A stretch of DNA of 64,000 nt from Thalassotalea eurytherma (GCF_030161415.1 NZ_BSSU01000008.1:62001-126000), one strand, 5' to 3'. Shown: positions 1-10,358, counted from the stretch's first letter. Made by a program: numbers and translations. Notes: generated by a model from the letters alone, not told the origin.

Positions 1-194
1 TGACAGGCGCAAAAGATTTCTTAAAAACGATGCAAGCTTTAAGCTTTTACGACATTGAAAACATTTATGTCTGTGAACATTCGTTGTATCAACGTAACTT
101 ACCAAACAACTTTGCCCTTGATGATGTCACCGTGTTAAATCGCACAGCACTACAAAATCAGTTAGCTAAGTTCACTAGCGTATTAAAATTTTAA
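1..194 (+). CDS. tusC: TusC (DsrF-like) sulfur relay protein, 3' end only
   Basis: The last 63 codons of a gene that starts before the window. The reading frame begins at base 3 and ends at TAA 192-194. The C-terminus has the TusC/DsrF pattern: an Asp-Asp-Val segment, a basic/Leu helix and a final SVLKF-type ending. TusC forms the TusBCD complex that takes persulfide sulfur from TusA and passes it to TusE during 2-thiouridine modification of tRNA wobble bases. It lies 14 nt upstream of tusB and is followed by tusE, the order expected for the family. The N-terminal half cannot be judged. Confidence 0.85.
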   Translation, partial: TGAKDFLKTMQALSFYDIENIYVCEHSLYQRNLPNNFALDDVTVLNRTALQNQLAKFTSVLKF

Positions 195-208
195 AGGACG
201 ACTTTGCT

Positions 209-493
209 ATGCTTCACCTTATTCGCCAGTCGCCATATCAACAAGATATTAGTAGCGAGCTCTCAACGTTAATTTCAAATGACGATGATGTGCTACTGAT
301 AGATGACGGTGTTTACTTTTGCCAAAGCTTACACTTTGCCATTATCCAAGAAAAAGCCAAAAACATTCTTATCGTAGACGAACATCTTCAGGCACGAGGC
401 ATAACGTTTGAAAAAGCCGACAGTTTGCTACCGTTTGCTCAAATAGCAGAAATACTTGTGCAGTCTGAAAAAACATTAACATGGCAATTATGA
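209..493 (+). CDS. tusB: TusB (DsrH-like) sulfurtransferase complex subunit
   Basis: A 94-residue protein of usual TusB length. It opens with MLHLIRQSP, typical of DsrH/TusB, and has the central [11 protein letters not shown] strand-turn seen in the family. It is a subunit of the cytoplasmic TusBCD hexamer of the tRNA 2-thiolation relay. An AGGACG-type ribosome site lies just before the ATG. The stop TGA overlaps the ATG of tusE (ATGA at 490-493), which suggests translational coupling. Assignment rests on family pattern plus position between tusC and tusE. Confidence 0.88.
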   Translation: MLHLIRQSPYQQDISSELSTLISNDDDVLLIDDGVYFCQSLHFAIIQEKAKNILIVDEHLQARGITFEKADSLLPFAQIAEILVQSEKTLTWQL

Positions 494-819
494 TTGAATT
501 TAAACAACAACAAATCGAAACAGATAAGCAAGGTTATTTGCTAGATCATACGCTTTGGTCGCCAGAGCTTGGGGAAATAATCGCAGAACATGATGGTGTA
601 AACCTAACACCGGCTCATTGGGAAGTGATTAATTTTGTTCGTGAGTTTTATTTAACGTATAACACATCGCCCGCTATTAGAGCGTTAACTAAAGCAATGA
701 AAGCAGAATTTGGTGAAGAAAAGGCAAGTTCGCGCTACCTTTATCGGCTATTTAAAGAAGGACCGGCAAAGCAGGCTACAAAATATGCAGGCTTACCTAA
801 GCCTGCACGATGTATCTAA
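490..819 (+). CDS. tusE: TusE / DsrC-family sulfur acceptor protein
   Basis: TusE accepts persulfide sulfur from TusBCD and hands it to MnmA for 2-thiouridylation of tRNA. The TusE hallmarks are all visible: the ETDKQGYL N-terminus, LTPAHWEVI, the [16 protein letters not shown] helix, SRYLYRLF, and the C-terminal [15 protein letters not shown] stretch ending in Arg-Cys-Ile with the conserved penultimate Cys. I prefer ATG 490 over the in-frame ATG 481 because MIEF aligns with the family N-terminus and gives an ATGA overlap with tusB. Length is then 109 aa. Its stop directly abuts the stop of the converging small gene at 820. Confidence 0.95.
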   Translation: MIEFKQQQIETDKQGYLLDHTLWSPELGEIIAEHDGVNLTPAHWEVINFVREFYLTYNTSPAIRALTKAMKAEFGEEKASSRYLYRLFKEGPAKQATKYAGLPKPARCI

Positions 820-1023
820 TTACACTTTAATATTAATATTATTGCCACTGGTTGCGGTAGGTGCAGGTAAACTCTCTAAACTGCTCGCCGCAGCTTCAAT
901 CAACTGAACGGCCATTTGACCTTCTAATTCCTGCTGATTTTGTGCTTTCTTAGCAACAGCAAGCTCTAAGGCGTCGCCTGATGCTGATTGCACAGCACTT
1001 GATGAGTGTATCGTTATTGACAT
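820..1023 (-). CDS. Small conserved-looking protein, possibly YjfB-like
   Basis: A 67-aa protein started at the ATG at 1023, which has an AAGGGG ribosome site 6-7 nt upstream. A longer 1071 start lacks this support. It begins with a Ser-rich stretch (MSITIHSSSAVQSASGD), continues with a helix rich in Ala, Lys and Gln (AVAKKAQNQQELEGQMAVQLIEAAA), and ends in NNINIKV. The helix resembles the short YjfB-like putative motility proteins, but I am not certain and assign no function. It is convergent with tusE with no spacer. No signal peptide or membrane segment is visible. Confidence 0.55.
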   Translation of the reverse strand: MSITIHSSSAVQSASGDALELAVAKKAQNQQELEGQMAVQLIEAAASSLESLPAPTATSGNNINIKV

Positions 1024-1086
1024 ATATACCCCTTGAAAAAATACGTCTGCCTTTGTGTTATCGACGGCCAACCTAATAACTTTAGC

Positions 1087-1123
1087 AAAAAAATAGGGGT
1101 TATGTATTTAAACATAACCCCTA
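1087..1123 (-). terminator. Rho-independent terminator of the long GAPDH gene
   Basis: A 12-bp inverted repeat (AGGGGTTATGT / ACATAACCCCT plus a flanking pair) with a 6-nt loop. On the minus strand it is followed by seven U residues (A-run 1087-1093 on the plus strand), directly downstream of the stop at 1154. Confidence 0.85.
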
Positions 1124-1153
1124 CCTTATATTTCTTGTTAGCTATTAATTGAA

Positions 1154-2599
1154 TTATTTAATAGGCAACGTTGGTACGTGAACACCAGCCATTTCATGCA
1201 TAACACGCACAACCTGACAGCTGTAACCAAACTCATTATCATACCAAACATATAGTACTGCGCGATCTTCATCAACGATTGTTGCTTGAGAATCAACAAC
1301 ACCCGCAAAACGAGAACCAACTAAATCTGTAGAAACGATTTCTGTTGAAGCAGTGTAGTCAACTTGATCTTGTAGTTTTGAGTTTAACGAAATCTCACGT
1401 AAGTAATTATTTAAATCTTCAGCAGATGTCGCTTTCTTCAAGTTAAGGTTCATAATTGCCATTGAAACATTTGGCGTAGGTACACGAATCGCATTACCCG
1501 TTAATAAACCTTTTAGCTCAGGTAGTGCTTTAGCTACAGCTTTCGCAGCACCCGTTGAAGTAATTACCATGTTCAATGGTGCGCTGCGACCACGACGAGG
1601 CGCTTTATGGTAGTTATCAATTAGGTTTTGATCGTTTGTATATGAGTGAACTGTTTCAACGTGACCATTCTTAATACCGAACTCATCATTTACTGCTTTT
1701 AGTACTGGTGTTATCGCGTTAGTTGTACAGCTAGCTGCTGAAACAATTTTGTCTTCCGCTAAAATCATATCTTCGTTAACACCATAAACGATGTTTTTGA
1801 TATCACCTTTTGCTGGTGCTGTTAAAAGTACTTTAGCAACACCTGTTGATTGTAAATGTTGACCTAAACCTTCTTCGTCAGACCAAATACCTGTGTTATC
1901 AACAACAAGTGCGTTGTTAATACCGTATTCTGTGTAATCAATTTCTGATGGTGATTTAGCATAAATCACTTTAATGAAAGCACCATTTGCTTTGATGACT
2001 TTGTTTTCTTCGTCAATTGAAATACTGCCGTTGAATGCGCCATGTACCGAGTCACGACGTAATAAGCTTGCGCGTTTTGCTAGGTCACTGTCTTTACCAG
2101 GGCGAATAACAATGGCACGTAAACGTAGTTTTGAGTTAGGACCTTCACGTTCAATCAATAAACGTGCTAATAAACGCCCGATACGGCCGAAACCATATAA
2201 CACAACATCTTGAGAGTTGTTATCACCAGCACTTTGAATATCAGCTAGTTCTTTTTCTAGGTATTGTTCAATTGACAAGCCATTTGCATCGCCTTTAAAC
2301 AAGTAGTTGTAAGCAAGCTTACCAACATCAATGCGCGCAGGCGCTAAAGACATTTTGTTTAATGCTTCTACAAATGGGAAACTTTCACGTAAACGCAACT
2401 TGCTTTCTTCGTGCAAAGCAACTGATTTGTGCGCTTTAATAATATCGATAGGCGTAGCAGTAACTAACGGACGACCATAAACTGAAATCTCAATGCCCTT
2501 GTTGCGGTATAGCTGACCAATAATTGGCTGCATGTTCTCAGCAAATGTTTGACGCTCTTGCCAACTAGCTTGATATTCTTTTTCCGTTTGGAATGTCAT
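1154..2599 (-). CDS. gap: Glyceraldehyde-3-phosphate dehydrogenase, long form with N-terminal extension
   Basis: A 481-aa GAPDH paralogue. About 130 residues precede the NAD-binding fold (YGFGRIGRLLARLL), so it is much longer than the classic 330-residue enzyme. The active-site motif SASCTTNAITP with the catalytic Cys is intact, as are the C-terminal WYDNEFGYS and [12 protein letters not shown]. Long GAPDHs of this kind are common in Shewanella and Vibrio relatives, beside a normal GapA (here at 5810). A gluconeogenic or NADP-preferring role is possible but not shown by the sequence. It is monocistronic, with its own terminator and a divergent DUF2989 gene upstream. Confidence 0.9.
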   Translation of the reverse strand: MTFQTEKEYQASWQERQTFAENMQPIIGQLYRNKGIEISVYGRPLVTATPIDIIKAHKSVALHEESKLRLRESFPFVEALNKMSLAPARIDVGKLAYNYLFKGDANGLSIEQYLEKELADIQSAGDNNSQDVVLYGFGRIGRLLARLLIEREGPNSKLRLRAIVIRPGKDSDLAKRASLLRRDSVHGAFNGSISIDEENKVIKANGAFIKVIYAKSPSEIDYTEYGINNALVVDNTGIWSDEEGLGQHLQSTGVAKVLLTAPAKGDIKNIVYGVNEDMILAEDKIVSAASCTTNAITPVLKAVNDEFGIKNGHVETVHSYTNDQNLIDNYHKAPRRGRSAPLNMVITSTGAAKAVAKALPELKGLLTGNAIRVPTPNVSMAIMNLNLKKATSAEDLNNYLREISLNSKLQDQVDYTASTEIVSTDLVGSRFAGVVDSQATIVDEDRAVLYVWYDNEFGYSCQVVRVMHEMAGVHVPTLPIK

Positions 2600-2765
2600 T
2601 TTTTAAACCTTTATATTTAAGTCAATTGAACAGTAAGCTATTATCAATGTTATTGTTATTATTGGTTTGAAAATAGTCTCAACCTCGTTGCGGCGCATAT
2701 TGTAATTCAACATGAAATATTTCTCTACCGATTACATAAATTTTTCATCATTTAAGTGAAGGCAA

Positions 2766-3566
2766 ATGAGATCCGTTTTACCCATTATTTGTTCAATGAT
2801 TTTTCTTACTGGATGTGAGCAAAGTGTTTCCATATCTACGATGTGTGAGGCTGACCCGCAAATCTGCGTAGACATCCACGATGACAACTGGTGTAGAAAG
2901 GAGAGAAAGTCTCTTCTGCTCCATAATTACAACGTTAAACAAACTAATCAAGATATTGATAAATATAAAGAGTTAATAGCGTTTGAAGAATATATAGGCT
3001 GTATGTCATTAGCCTCTCAAATTGAACACATTAAATTAAAAGAAAAGAAAACTAACCGAGTTAATAGCCTGCTAAATGCGGAAAAACGATTTACACAGCT
3101 TGCTGAAAACACCAAACAATCGAATAACGCCCATTTATTATATTTTCATTGGTCGCGTTTCTTAGACAAAGATGCAATGGCAAAATTCACTGCTAAAGAA
3201 GGTAGTGCTGAATTGGAAACTGCCGAGCTCCAACAGTTTTTGGCGAGTTATTATATAAAACGAGATCCCGATAAAACACTTGGCATATTGTTTCATTCTT
3301 TAGAGTTAACACCTGCCGGTGCCGAATTGAATCATGAAGTATTCGAATCAATTGCAAATATCTTCAACGATAAAGATGAATATAAACAAACCTATATTTG
3401 GTTAAAAGTATTGCAACTCCACAAACCCGATGATCAGCACTTAAGTGAAAATTTAATTAACTTATTTATTGAAAAACATGGTTTAAACATTGCCTTTCTT
3501 GACACCGTTGCAGAGGCAACGCTTACGAATATTCAAGAAGGTCGATTCAAAGCACCACAATATTAG
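2766..3566 (+). CDS. DUF2989 family lipoprotein
   Basis: A 266-aa protein with a lipoprotein signal peptide: a short basic start, hydrophobic IICSMIFL and lipobox LTGC with Cys about residue 17. An N-terminal Cys-rich part (Cys at TMCEADPQICVDIHDDNWC) is followed by mostly helical sequence. The second half (ASYYIKRDPDKTLGILFHSLEL...) looks TPR-like. It fits the DUF2989 family of Vibrio, Shewanella and relatives, whose function is unknown. It is probably anchored in the outer membrane facing the periplasm. Monocistronic, with a strong terminator after it. Confidence 0.75.
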   Translation: MRSVLPIICSMIFLTGCEQSVSISTMCEADPQICVDIHDDNWCRKERKSLLLHNYNVKQTNQDIDKYKELIAFEEYIGCMSLASQIEHIKLKEKKTNRVNSLLNAEKRFTQLAENTKQSNNAHLLYFHWSRFLDKDAMAKFTAKEGSAELETAELQQFLASYYIKRDPDKTLGILFHSLELTPAGAELNHEVFESIANIFNDKDEYKQTYIWLKVLQLHKPDDQHLSENLINLFIEKHGLNIAFLDTVAEATLTNIQEGRFKAPQY

Positions 3567-3603
3567 ACAAATTATCAGGTTATTTCTCTTATTTAAAACA
3601 AAT

Positions 3604-3631
3604 AAAAAACGCACCGTTAGGTGCGTTTTTT
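3604..3631. terminator. Bidirectional rho-independent terminator
   Basis: Symmetric A6-CGCACC-GTTA-GGTGCG-T6 hairpin between the convergent DUF2989 lipoprotein gene and msrB. It has a T-run on either strand, so it can stop both transcripts. Confidence 0.9.
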
Positions 3632-3637
3632 ATATTT

Positions 3638-4009
3638 TTATGGCTTAAACTGTAAGCTTACCGAATTAACACAATAGCGCTTGCCGGTAGGCTCTGGCCC
3701 ATCATCAAAAACATGCCCGAGATGACTATCACAATTTTGGCATTTAATTTCAGTGCGTTGCATGTGCAGCGAATTATCTTGATGATAACTCACCTGCCCT
3801 TTCCTACTTTCCCAAAAGCTCGGCCAACCACAACCAGCATTAAACTTAACAGTAGAGTCAAACAAAGGTTGCTCGCAATACGCGCAATGGTATACACCAT
3901 CAAGCCAATGATCATTGTACTTACCGGTAAATGGGTGTTCAGTAGCCGCTAACCGACAAACACGGTATGCATCTTCTGATAATTGATTTCGATGATTACG
4001 ATTTACCAT
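3638..4009 (-). CDS. msrB: Peptide-methionine (R)-S-oxide reductase MsrB
   Basis: MsrB reduces the R-epimer of methionine sulfoxide in oxidised proteins. All hallmarks are present: two zinc CxxC pairs (CAYC and CQNC), GCGWPSFW, the HLGHVFDDGP block, and catalytic Cys in RYCVNSVSLQF. At 123 aa it is a stand-alone single-domain enzyme. ATG 4009 is chosen; an in-frame GTG at 4015 would add two residues. It begins only about 9 nt after the gnd stop, so it is cotranscribed with gnd. This links an NADPH-producing step to a repair enzyme whose thioredoxin partner (trxB at 21830) is fed by NADPH. Confidence 0.95.
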   Translation of the reverse strand: MVNRNHRNQLSEDAYRVCRLAATEHPFTGKYNDHWLDGVYHCAYCEQPLFDSTVKFNAGCGWPSFWESRKGQVSYHQDNSLHMQRTEIKCQNCDSHLGHVFDDGPEPTGKRYCVNSVSLQFKP

Positions 4010-4018
4010 TGTCACACA

Positions 4019-5545
4019 TTATAATTGAATAAGTTTACGATCTTCACTTGACCATTCGACATGGAATTTTTTACCTGCCGGCGCATCTACACGCTCAAAG
4101 GTATGGGCGCCAAAAAAGTCACGCTGACCTTGTAAAAGGTTAGCAGGTAATACACCGCAACGCACAGAGTCATAATATGAAAGCGAAGAAGAGATTGCGC
4201 CAATTGGTACACCTAGTAATGTGGCATCGGCAATGGCTTGGCGCCAATTCAATTGATGTTTATTTAATTGTTCAACAAAAAACTCATCAACTAATAGGTT
4301 CTCAAGTTCACTATCACGATCAAAGGCATCAGTAATAGATTGCAAGAATATTGCACGGATAATGCAGCCAGCTCGCCAAATTTTAGCAATGTTGGCAAAA
4401 TTTAATGTCCATTTATACTCTTTAGCTGCAAGGCTCATTAGCTGAAAACCTTGGGCATAAGCACAGATTTTTGAACAGTAAATCGCATCATGTAATCGAT
4501 CTACATAGGCTTGTTTTTCTTGTTCTGATAATTCTGGCAATGTTGGGCCTGCCAAGCGTGTACTTGCTTTAACGCGTAAGGCTTTAAATGATGATATCGA
4601 GCGAGCAAATACTGCTTGAGCAATGGTCGGTGCTGGACACCCCACTTCAAGTGCACTGATTGCTGTCCACAAACCAGTACCCTTTTGGCCTGCTTTATCT
4701 AAAATCAAATCAACAAGCGGCGTATCATCATTGTTTGGTTTATGGCGTAAAACTTCGACAGAAATTTCCATTAGGTAGCTGTCTAATGGACCAGCATTCC
4801 ATTTCTCAAAAATATCAGCTACTTGCTCAGGGCTATAGCCAAGTCCTGCACGAAGCACATGATACGCTTCACAAATAATTTGCATATCGGCATATTCAAT
4901 ACCATTGTGAACCATCTTCACAAAGTGGCCTGCACCTGCTGGGCCAATATACGCTGCACACGGATCGCCATTTTCAACAATCTCACCTGGTTTAGTACGC
5001 TCTAAAGGTTTACCTGTTGCAGGGTCGACTTTAGCAGCAATCGCTTCCCAGATTGGTTTAATACGTGTCCAAGCATAAGGAGACCCACTTGGCATTAATG
5101 CCGGGCCGAAACGCGCGCCAGTTTCACCACCAGAAACAGCCGATGAGAATAAAATAAAGTTGTTTTTATATTTTTTCTCACGCTCAACGGTATCAACCCA
5201 AAGACTATTACCGGTATCAATAACGATATCGTCTGGTTGAATACCTGCACCGATTAAGCTTTCACAAACATGATCGACAGGCGCACCAGCCGGAACAGAC
5301 AATACAATGGTATGAGGTGCTTTAAGACGAGAGAAAAGTTCAGTATAAGAACTACAGCCTACCACACGTGGCGAACCAGATTTATTCTCCAATGCGTCTT
5401 GTGCAATTGCATCTTCTACTTTGTCAGTACTAAGATCAAAAGCAGCAACCGTGTAACCGTTGTCAGCTAGGTTTAGCACTAGGTTTTTACCCATAACGCC
5501 TAAACCGATAAACCCAATATCACACGTCATATTTTCTGTTGTCAT
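4019..5545 (-). CDS. gnd: 6-phosphogluconate dehydrogenase, decarboxylating
   Basis: Converts 6-phosphogluconate and NADP+ to ribulose-5-phosphate, CO2 and NADPH in the oxidative pentose phosphate pathway. Visible motifs are the N-terminal Rossmann glycine box GFIGLGVMGKNL (about residues 11-22), SAVSGGETGARFGPALMPSG, the substrate/catalytic segment GAGHFVKMVHNGIEYADMQ, and GQKGTGLWTAISALE. At 508 aa it is somewhat longer than the usual 470-480, with an insert around the PATGKPLERTKPGEI segment. It is the first gene of a two-gene unit with msrB. About 260 nt of upstream region separates it from divergent gapA. Confidence 0.95.
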   Translation of the reverse strand: MTTENMTCDIGFIGLGVMGKNLVLNLADNGYTVAAFDLSTDKVEDAIAQDALENKSGSPRVVGCSSYTELFSRLKAPHTIVLSVPAGAPVDHVCESLIGAGIQPDDIVIDTGNSLWVDTVEREKKYKNNFILFSSAVSGGETGARFGPALMPSGSPYAWTRIKPIWEAIAAKVDPATGKPLERTKPGEIVENGDPCAAYIGPAGAGHFVKMVHNGIEYADMQIICEAYHVLRAGLGYSPEQVADIFEKWNAGPLDSYLMEISVEVLRHKPNNDDTPLVDLILDKAGQKGTGLWTAISALEVGCPAPTIAQAVFARSISSFKALRVKASTRLAGPTLPELSEQEKQAYVDRLHDAIYCSKICAYAQGFQLMSLAAKEYKWTLNFANIAKIWRAGCIIRAIFLQSITDAFDRDSELENLLVDEFFVEQLNKHQLNWRQAIADATLLGVPIGAISSSLSYYDSVRCGVLPANLLQGQRDFFGAHTFERVDAPAGKKFHVEWSSEDRKLIQL

Positions 5546-5794
5546 GTAAGTGTCCGAATTAATGTAAACGATAGGAATTTCTTCCTATAAAAAATTGCAG
5601 GCATTTTATCACGCACAGCCTAAATTAATACACTAAAATCAACATTTACCGAGCTATATTCAATTACATTTGTGTAAACATTCGTAATACACATAAACAA
5701 AATGTAATAAAAACACGTTTAGATAGCTTTTTATGTTGAAATAATATAAATTTGATGTAATTTTACTACAAAAGATAATTTTGCAAATAAATAG

Positions 5795-6805
<1,011 letters not shown>

Positions 6806-6818
6806 GTTTACTATCCAT

Positions 6819-6849
6819 AAAAAAAACCACCTTTAAGGTGGTTTTTTTT
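6819..6849. terminator. Bidirectional terminator between gapA and the DUF349 gene
   Basis: A-run, CCACC, short AT-rich loop, GGTGG and a T8 run. The A-run on the other side lets it also end the convergent minus-strand DUF349 transcript. Confidence 0.88.
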
Positions 6850-6880
6850 ATGCGCATTTTTTATATCTATTCAATCGCTA

Positions 6881-9667
6881 TTAACAATAAATCGCCTGTA
6901 AACGGTTTAAGTAAGGTAAATCACCTTTTCCTAACTGACCTAATGTTAACCAATCAAAAAATTGTGCGGTTAAATTTACTTGCCCACCCGATGTCATTTG
7001 AGATTGCATCAAGCTAACTTGCACTTCAAGACGACGAGCTTGAAATTCACTTGGCGATTCAACACCAGCAAGTATCTCTATCGTAAGTGTTGCTTCATTG
7101 CGATCTGCAATCGTTTGACTATGGGTACTTTCCTGCAACTTACGTTGCCATTTCCCTGGCAAAGAATCAAAGCCTTCGATGTCAGTTACTTCAATACCCT
7201 GCTCAATGTATTGAGCAATAATCGCAAATAAGCTGGTCCACTGACGTTGTTGCTTACCTTTACGCAAGTTAGCGGCTTTATCATTAATCTTTTTAACATG
7301 ATCAGCGATAGATTTGCTCAGCGTTTTTGTTTGTGGGCTTCGAGCAGGTAAGCTTTGTTTAACTTCAGTTAACTGCAACGCAATGGTCTTTAATTCGCTT
7401 TCTTGCTCACTTGCATTTGCCTGCTCAACTAATGCCTCAATTCGTTGTTGAGCGTCACCCATTAACTGTTTATTTTGATCTTGCTGCGTTTGTTTAACGG
7501 CATCACGCTTTGCAAAAATTTCATCATTAACCTTTCTGAAAGCTTGCCAAAGTTTATTTTCTTGATTCTTACCTGCAAAGCCGATGTCCTTCCAGCTTTT
7601 TTGTAAAGTTTTAACTTGGTTTGCCGCCGCAAAAGCATCCTCTAAAGCCAATAACTCTTTAGCATGATTAATTAATTCATTCTTGGCAGACGCTTGTTTA
7701 TGTTGAAAATGATTAATGGCATCATTAATCGGTTTACAGGCGCCTCTATAGTCATCAAGCAACACCTGATAACGTTTTCTGTCTACGTCACCAGCCGTTT
7801 GCCAACGCTTTTTCAGCTGAGCATATTGCTTATCAAGTGCTGCCATATCCATTTCGTCGTTAATTGAGGCTGAAAGCTCTTTTAGTTGATTTATCACTTC
7901 TACTCGTTGAGCATAATGATTATCACGTTGCTTTTCTTGCTCTTCAAAAAAGGTACGACAAGGTGCAAATGCTTGCTCACAGGCCTCGTTAAATGCATCA
8001 TTTAACGCTTGTTCCTGTGTTTCTTCAGCATGACCTAAGCTATTCCATGTTTTGCGGTAACTTTTAACCAAATTAGCCTGGTGCGACAAATCGTTATGCG
8101 GGTTACGCGCGATCGCCTTAACCTCTTCAAGCAATTCTTGTTTTCTCGGGGTGGCGACATAATGCTCCCAATCCGACAAGTCGGCGATTTTTTCACTTAC
8201 TTGTTCATAATCTCGGCTTACTTTGGCTTTCTGTTGTTCTGTTAATTGCTCGTATAGCCCCTTGGCATGTTTATAAACACCAAACGATGCATTGTACTTA
8301 CCTATCCTGATTAGGCGTTTAACATCAGATAACTTTTTAAACACTTGGTTTAATAATTGCGTTTGCTCTTTTTCAAACGGCGCTAATGCACTGCGCCATT
8401 GTTCTTTTATTTCTTGGTGAGCTTGCTTAAGGGATTCAGGTAAAACGCCCGCACTGCGCTTTTCCATTGCGCGCCAATCTGCTGACCATTGCCTATATAT
8501 TTCTGCACGATCATTGAATTCATTCATCGACGTTGGCACAGCTAGCTGTGCTATACGCGCTACAAGATGCGTTGCATCACTTACTGATTGGGCGATAACA
8601 GGAATTTGATCAAGCTTTTTTCGTTCTGCGGATAACTGACGAGCGTAGGTTTGCTTTAGCTTTTCGTCGAGTATTGCGTCATCAATAAGTTTCTGAAGTT
8701 CATTACATTGCTTGTTAATCGCTTCTTCATCAAGCACATTCGATTCGAAAATCGCATTAGCAATGCTTTGATCAATGATTTTTATGTGACCTTCTATTGC
8801 ACCTTGTTGTTCCAGCTTTTGTTCTTCTAGTTGTTTTGCAATTAACGCTTGCTGGTGGGCTTCCGCTTTAACAGCAAATGCTTTATCGAGCTGCTCTACA
8901 ATGACTTGATGTTTGTCACTAAACGTTTGTTGATCATTTTCTGACAAACATGAAAAATCACTGACAATACGTTGCCATTGGCTATCGAGTTGTTCCCGCT
9001 TACTAAGCACTTTTGCATAATCAGCCTGCTCTTTTAACGCTAGCAACATAGACAGCGTTAATTGCGCATCTTTTTTAACTTGTTCTGGTTTTTCTTTTGC
9101 TAATTTGATCGCTGATATTTTATCATTGATAACCGATAATACGTTGTCATAAGTAGACTTCTTAGCGCACTTTTCAAGTAAGCTAACATCTGCAACTGGC
9201 TCAATGATCTGCAACTGCAGTTCTGCACTGTTAGCATTAATAAACGCTGTATATAAAAAGCTTGGTTTATTGAGTCTATCAAACAAAGCTGTTTGCACAG
9301 CTGAATCTTGCTCTAGCTGATACCAACTTTCAACAAGTGAGGTTTTCTTAGTTAAGCCTAAAAACGCAAGCTTTTGTTGAGACGATAATTCAGGCTGCTG
9401 TGTTAAAAAGTTTTTTTCAATATTTTGTAGTGCTAGCTGCTTAATTGCATCACGATCACTGTACACCAACTGCCAATAAAGCGTTGCTGAGTTGAGTTTT
9501 TTTAATGCAGTGATCCGCACAGCATCACTACTATCATTGAACGCAATATCTTTTAAAATCTTGATATCGTCACTATTGGTTTGATCGAGTTCTTGTTTTA
9601 CGGCACTAAGACGTGTTGCTTCGTCTTTGCTTTGCCACTTTGCCTTAAAAAACTTTGAGAAAATCAT
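6881..9667 (-). CDS. DUF349 repeat protein
   Basis: A 928-aa, strongly charged, largely helical cytoplasmic protein without signal peptide or membrane segments. It contains several DUF349-type repeats with the pattern W-x-x-(S/T)-(G/L), acidic and Lys-rich helices, then W(R/K)xhG (for example WNSLGHAEE, WQTAGDVDR, WKDIGFAGK). The N-terminal 250 residues look like HEAT-type helical repeats. Its molecular function is unknown. It is the last gene of a three-gene operon: its start overlaps the yeaC-like stop by 4 nt. The same gene neighbourhood recurs in Shewanella relatives, from memory. Confidence 0.85.
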   Translation of the reverse strand: MIFSKFFKAKWQSKDEATRLSAVKQELDQTNSDDIKILKDIAFNDSSDAVRITALKKLNSATLYWQLVYSDRDAIKQLALQNIEKNFLTQQPELSSQQKLAFLGLTKKTSLVESWYQLEQDSAVQTALFDRLNKPSFLYTAFINANSAELQLQIIEPVADVSLLEKCAKKSTYDNVLSVINDKISAIKLAKEKPEQVKKDAQLTLSMLLALKEQADYAKVLSKREQLDSQWQRIVSDFSCLSENDQQTFSDKHQVIVEQLDKAFAVKAEAHQQALIAKQLEEQKLEQQGAIEGHIKIIDQSIANAIFESNVLDEEAINKQCNELQKLIDDAILDEKLKQTYARQLSAERKKLDQIPVIAQSVSDATHLVARIAQLAVPTSMNEFNDRAEIYRQWSADWRAMEKRSAGVLPESLKQAHQEIKEQWRSALAPFEKEQTQLLNQVFKKLSDVKRLIRIGKYNASFGVYKHAKGLYEQLTEQQKAKVSRDYEQVSEKIADLSDWEHYVATPRKQELLEEVKAIARNPHNDLSHQANLVKSYRKTWNSLGHAEETQEQALNDAFNEACEQAFAPCRTFFEEQEKQRDNHYAQRVEVINQLKELSASINDEMDMAALDKQYAQLKKRWQTAGDVDRKRYQVLLDDYRGACKPINDAINHFQHKQASAKNELINHAKELLALEDAFAAANQVKTLQKSWKDIGFAGKNQENKLWQAFRKVNDEIFAKRDAVKQTQQDQNKQLMGDAQQRIEALVEQANASEQESELKTIALQLTEVKQSLPARSPQTKTLSKSIADHVKKINDKAANLRKGKQQRQWTSLFAIIAQYIEQGIEVTDIEGFDSLPGKWQRKLQESTHSQTIADRNEATLTIEILAGVESPSEFQARRLEVQVSLMQSQMTSGGQVNLTAQFFDWLTLGQLGKGDLPYLNRLQAIYC

Positions 9668-9939
9668 AAATCTGAAAACCTAGCTATATTATTTTTATCA
9701 GAAAACTGCGCTTTGAGTTCTCGCTTAGTTTTTTCAACAATATTGCCATCAGGCCCTATTGATAGCATTTCGTCACTGTTAAGTTTTTTTGCTTGATAGG
9801 CCATAACAATTTGCATTGCAGAGTCACGCTGCGCTTGATCTACCGCAGTGCCTTCAGGCCACTTACCTGTTTCTGCACAGTGCTTGAGCCTTAAATACAT
9901 GTCTTCAGATAGGTTTTCTACAAGATCAATTACATTCAT
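9664..9939 (-). CDS. yeaC: YeaC-like DUF1315 family protein
   Basis: A 91-aa protein similar to E. coli YeaC (DUF1315). Shared features are the acidic N-terminal helix (LVENLSEDMYLRLKHCAETGKWPEG), the QIVMAYQAKK helix, and IGPDGNIVEKTKRELKAQF. The function of the family is unknown. Both of its boundaries overlap neighbours by 4 nt (ATGA type): the zinc-ribbon gene upstream and the DUF349 gene downstream, so the three are probably translated as a coupled set. Confidence 0.85.
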   Translation of the reverse strand: MNVIDLVENLSEDMYLRLKHCAETGKWPEGTAVDQAQRDSAMQIVMAYQAKKLNSDEMLSIGPDGNIVEKTKRELKAQFSDKNNIARFSDL

Positions 9940-10271
9940 AGTTCTTTACTGGTTCTTTTAAAAATAATAAGACGAATTCGTGTGATGATATAGCCGAAGA
10001 ATCCAACAACACAGATGATCATAGATAACAGGTATTGCCAAGAAGCTTGCATATCATCATACCAAAAGATACCTAAGAAGCCTGCACAAAACAGTAACAT
10101 CGCAATAAAAGACTGGTTCAAGAGTGTTTGGGCACGTTGAATACGGTTAACTTTTCGAATGTGTGTTAGTCGGTCACCGCTAGCGTTAGCTATTTCGAGA
10201 CCACAATGAGAACACTCTGCCGCTTTATCGGAGATTTTTTTACTACATGCTGGGCAATTAATAACAGCCAT
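9936..10271 (-). CDS. Zinc-ribbon membrane protein
   Basis: A 111-aa protein starting with a zinc ribbon: CPAC at residues 6-9 and CSHCG at 20-24, a typical 'CPxC...CxxCG' knuckle pair. A basic linker follows, then two membrane segments (about FIAMLLFCAGFLGIFW and LLSMIICVVGFFGYII) and a basic tail. It has the layout of small bacterial zinc-ribbon membrane proteins. Its role is unknown. It is the first gene of the operon with the YeaC-like and DUF349 proteins. Confidence 0.8.
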   Translation of the reverse strand: MAVINCPACSKKISDKAAECSHCGLEIANASGDRLTHIRKVNRIQRAQTLLNQSFIAMLLFCAGFLGIFWYDDMQASWQYLLSMIICVVGFFGYIITRIRLIIFKRTSKEL

Positions 10272-10307
10272 TGTTTACCCTCAAATAAAATTTTAAGTAT
10301 TCTACAC

Positions 10308-10335
10308 AAAAAAAACGCCCTAGAGGGCGTTTTTT
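10308..10335 (-). terminator. Terminator of the alanine symporter gene
   Basis: CGCCC / GGGCG stem with a 4-nt loop between an A8 run and a T6 run. On the minus strand it follows the symporter stop and ends in eight U residues. Confidence 0.88.
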
Positions 10336-10358
10336 AGAAAATAAAATTAAATGTTAAC

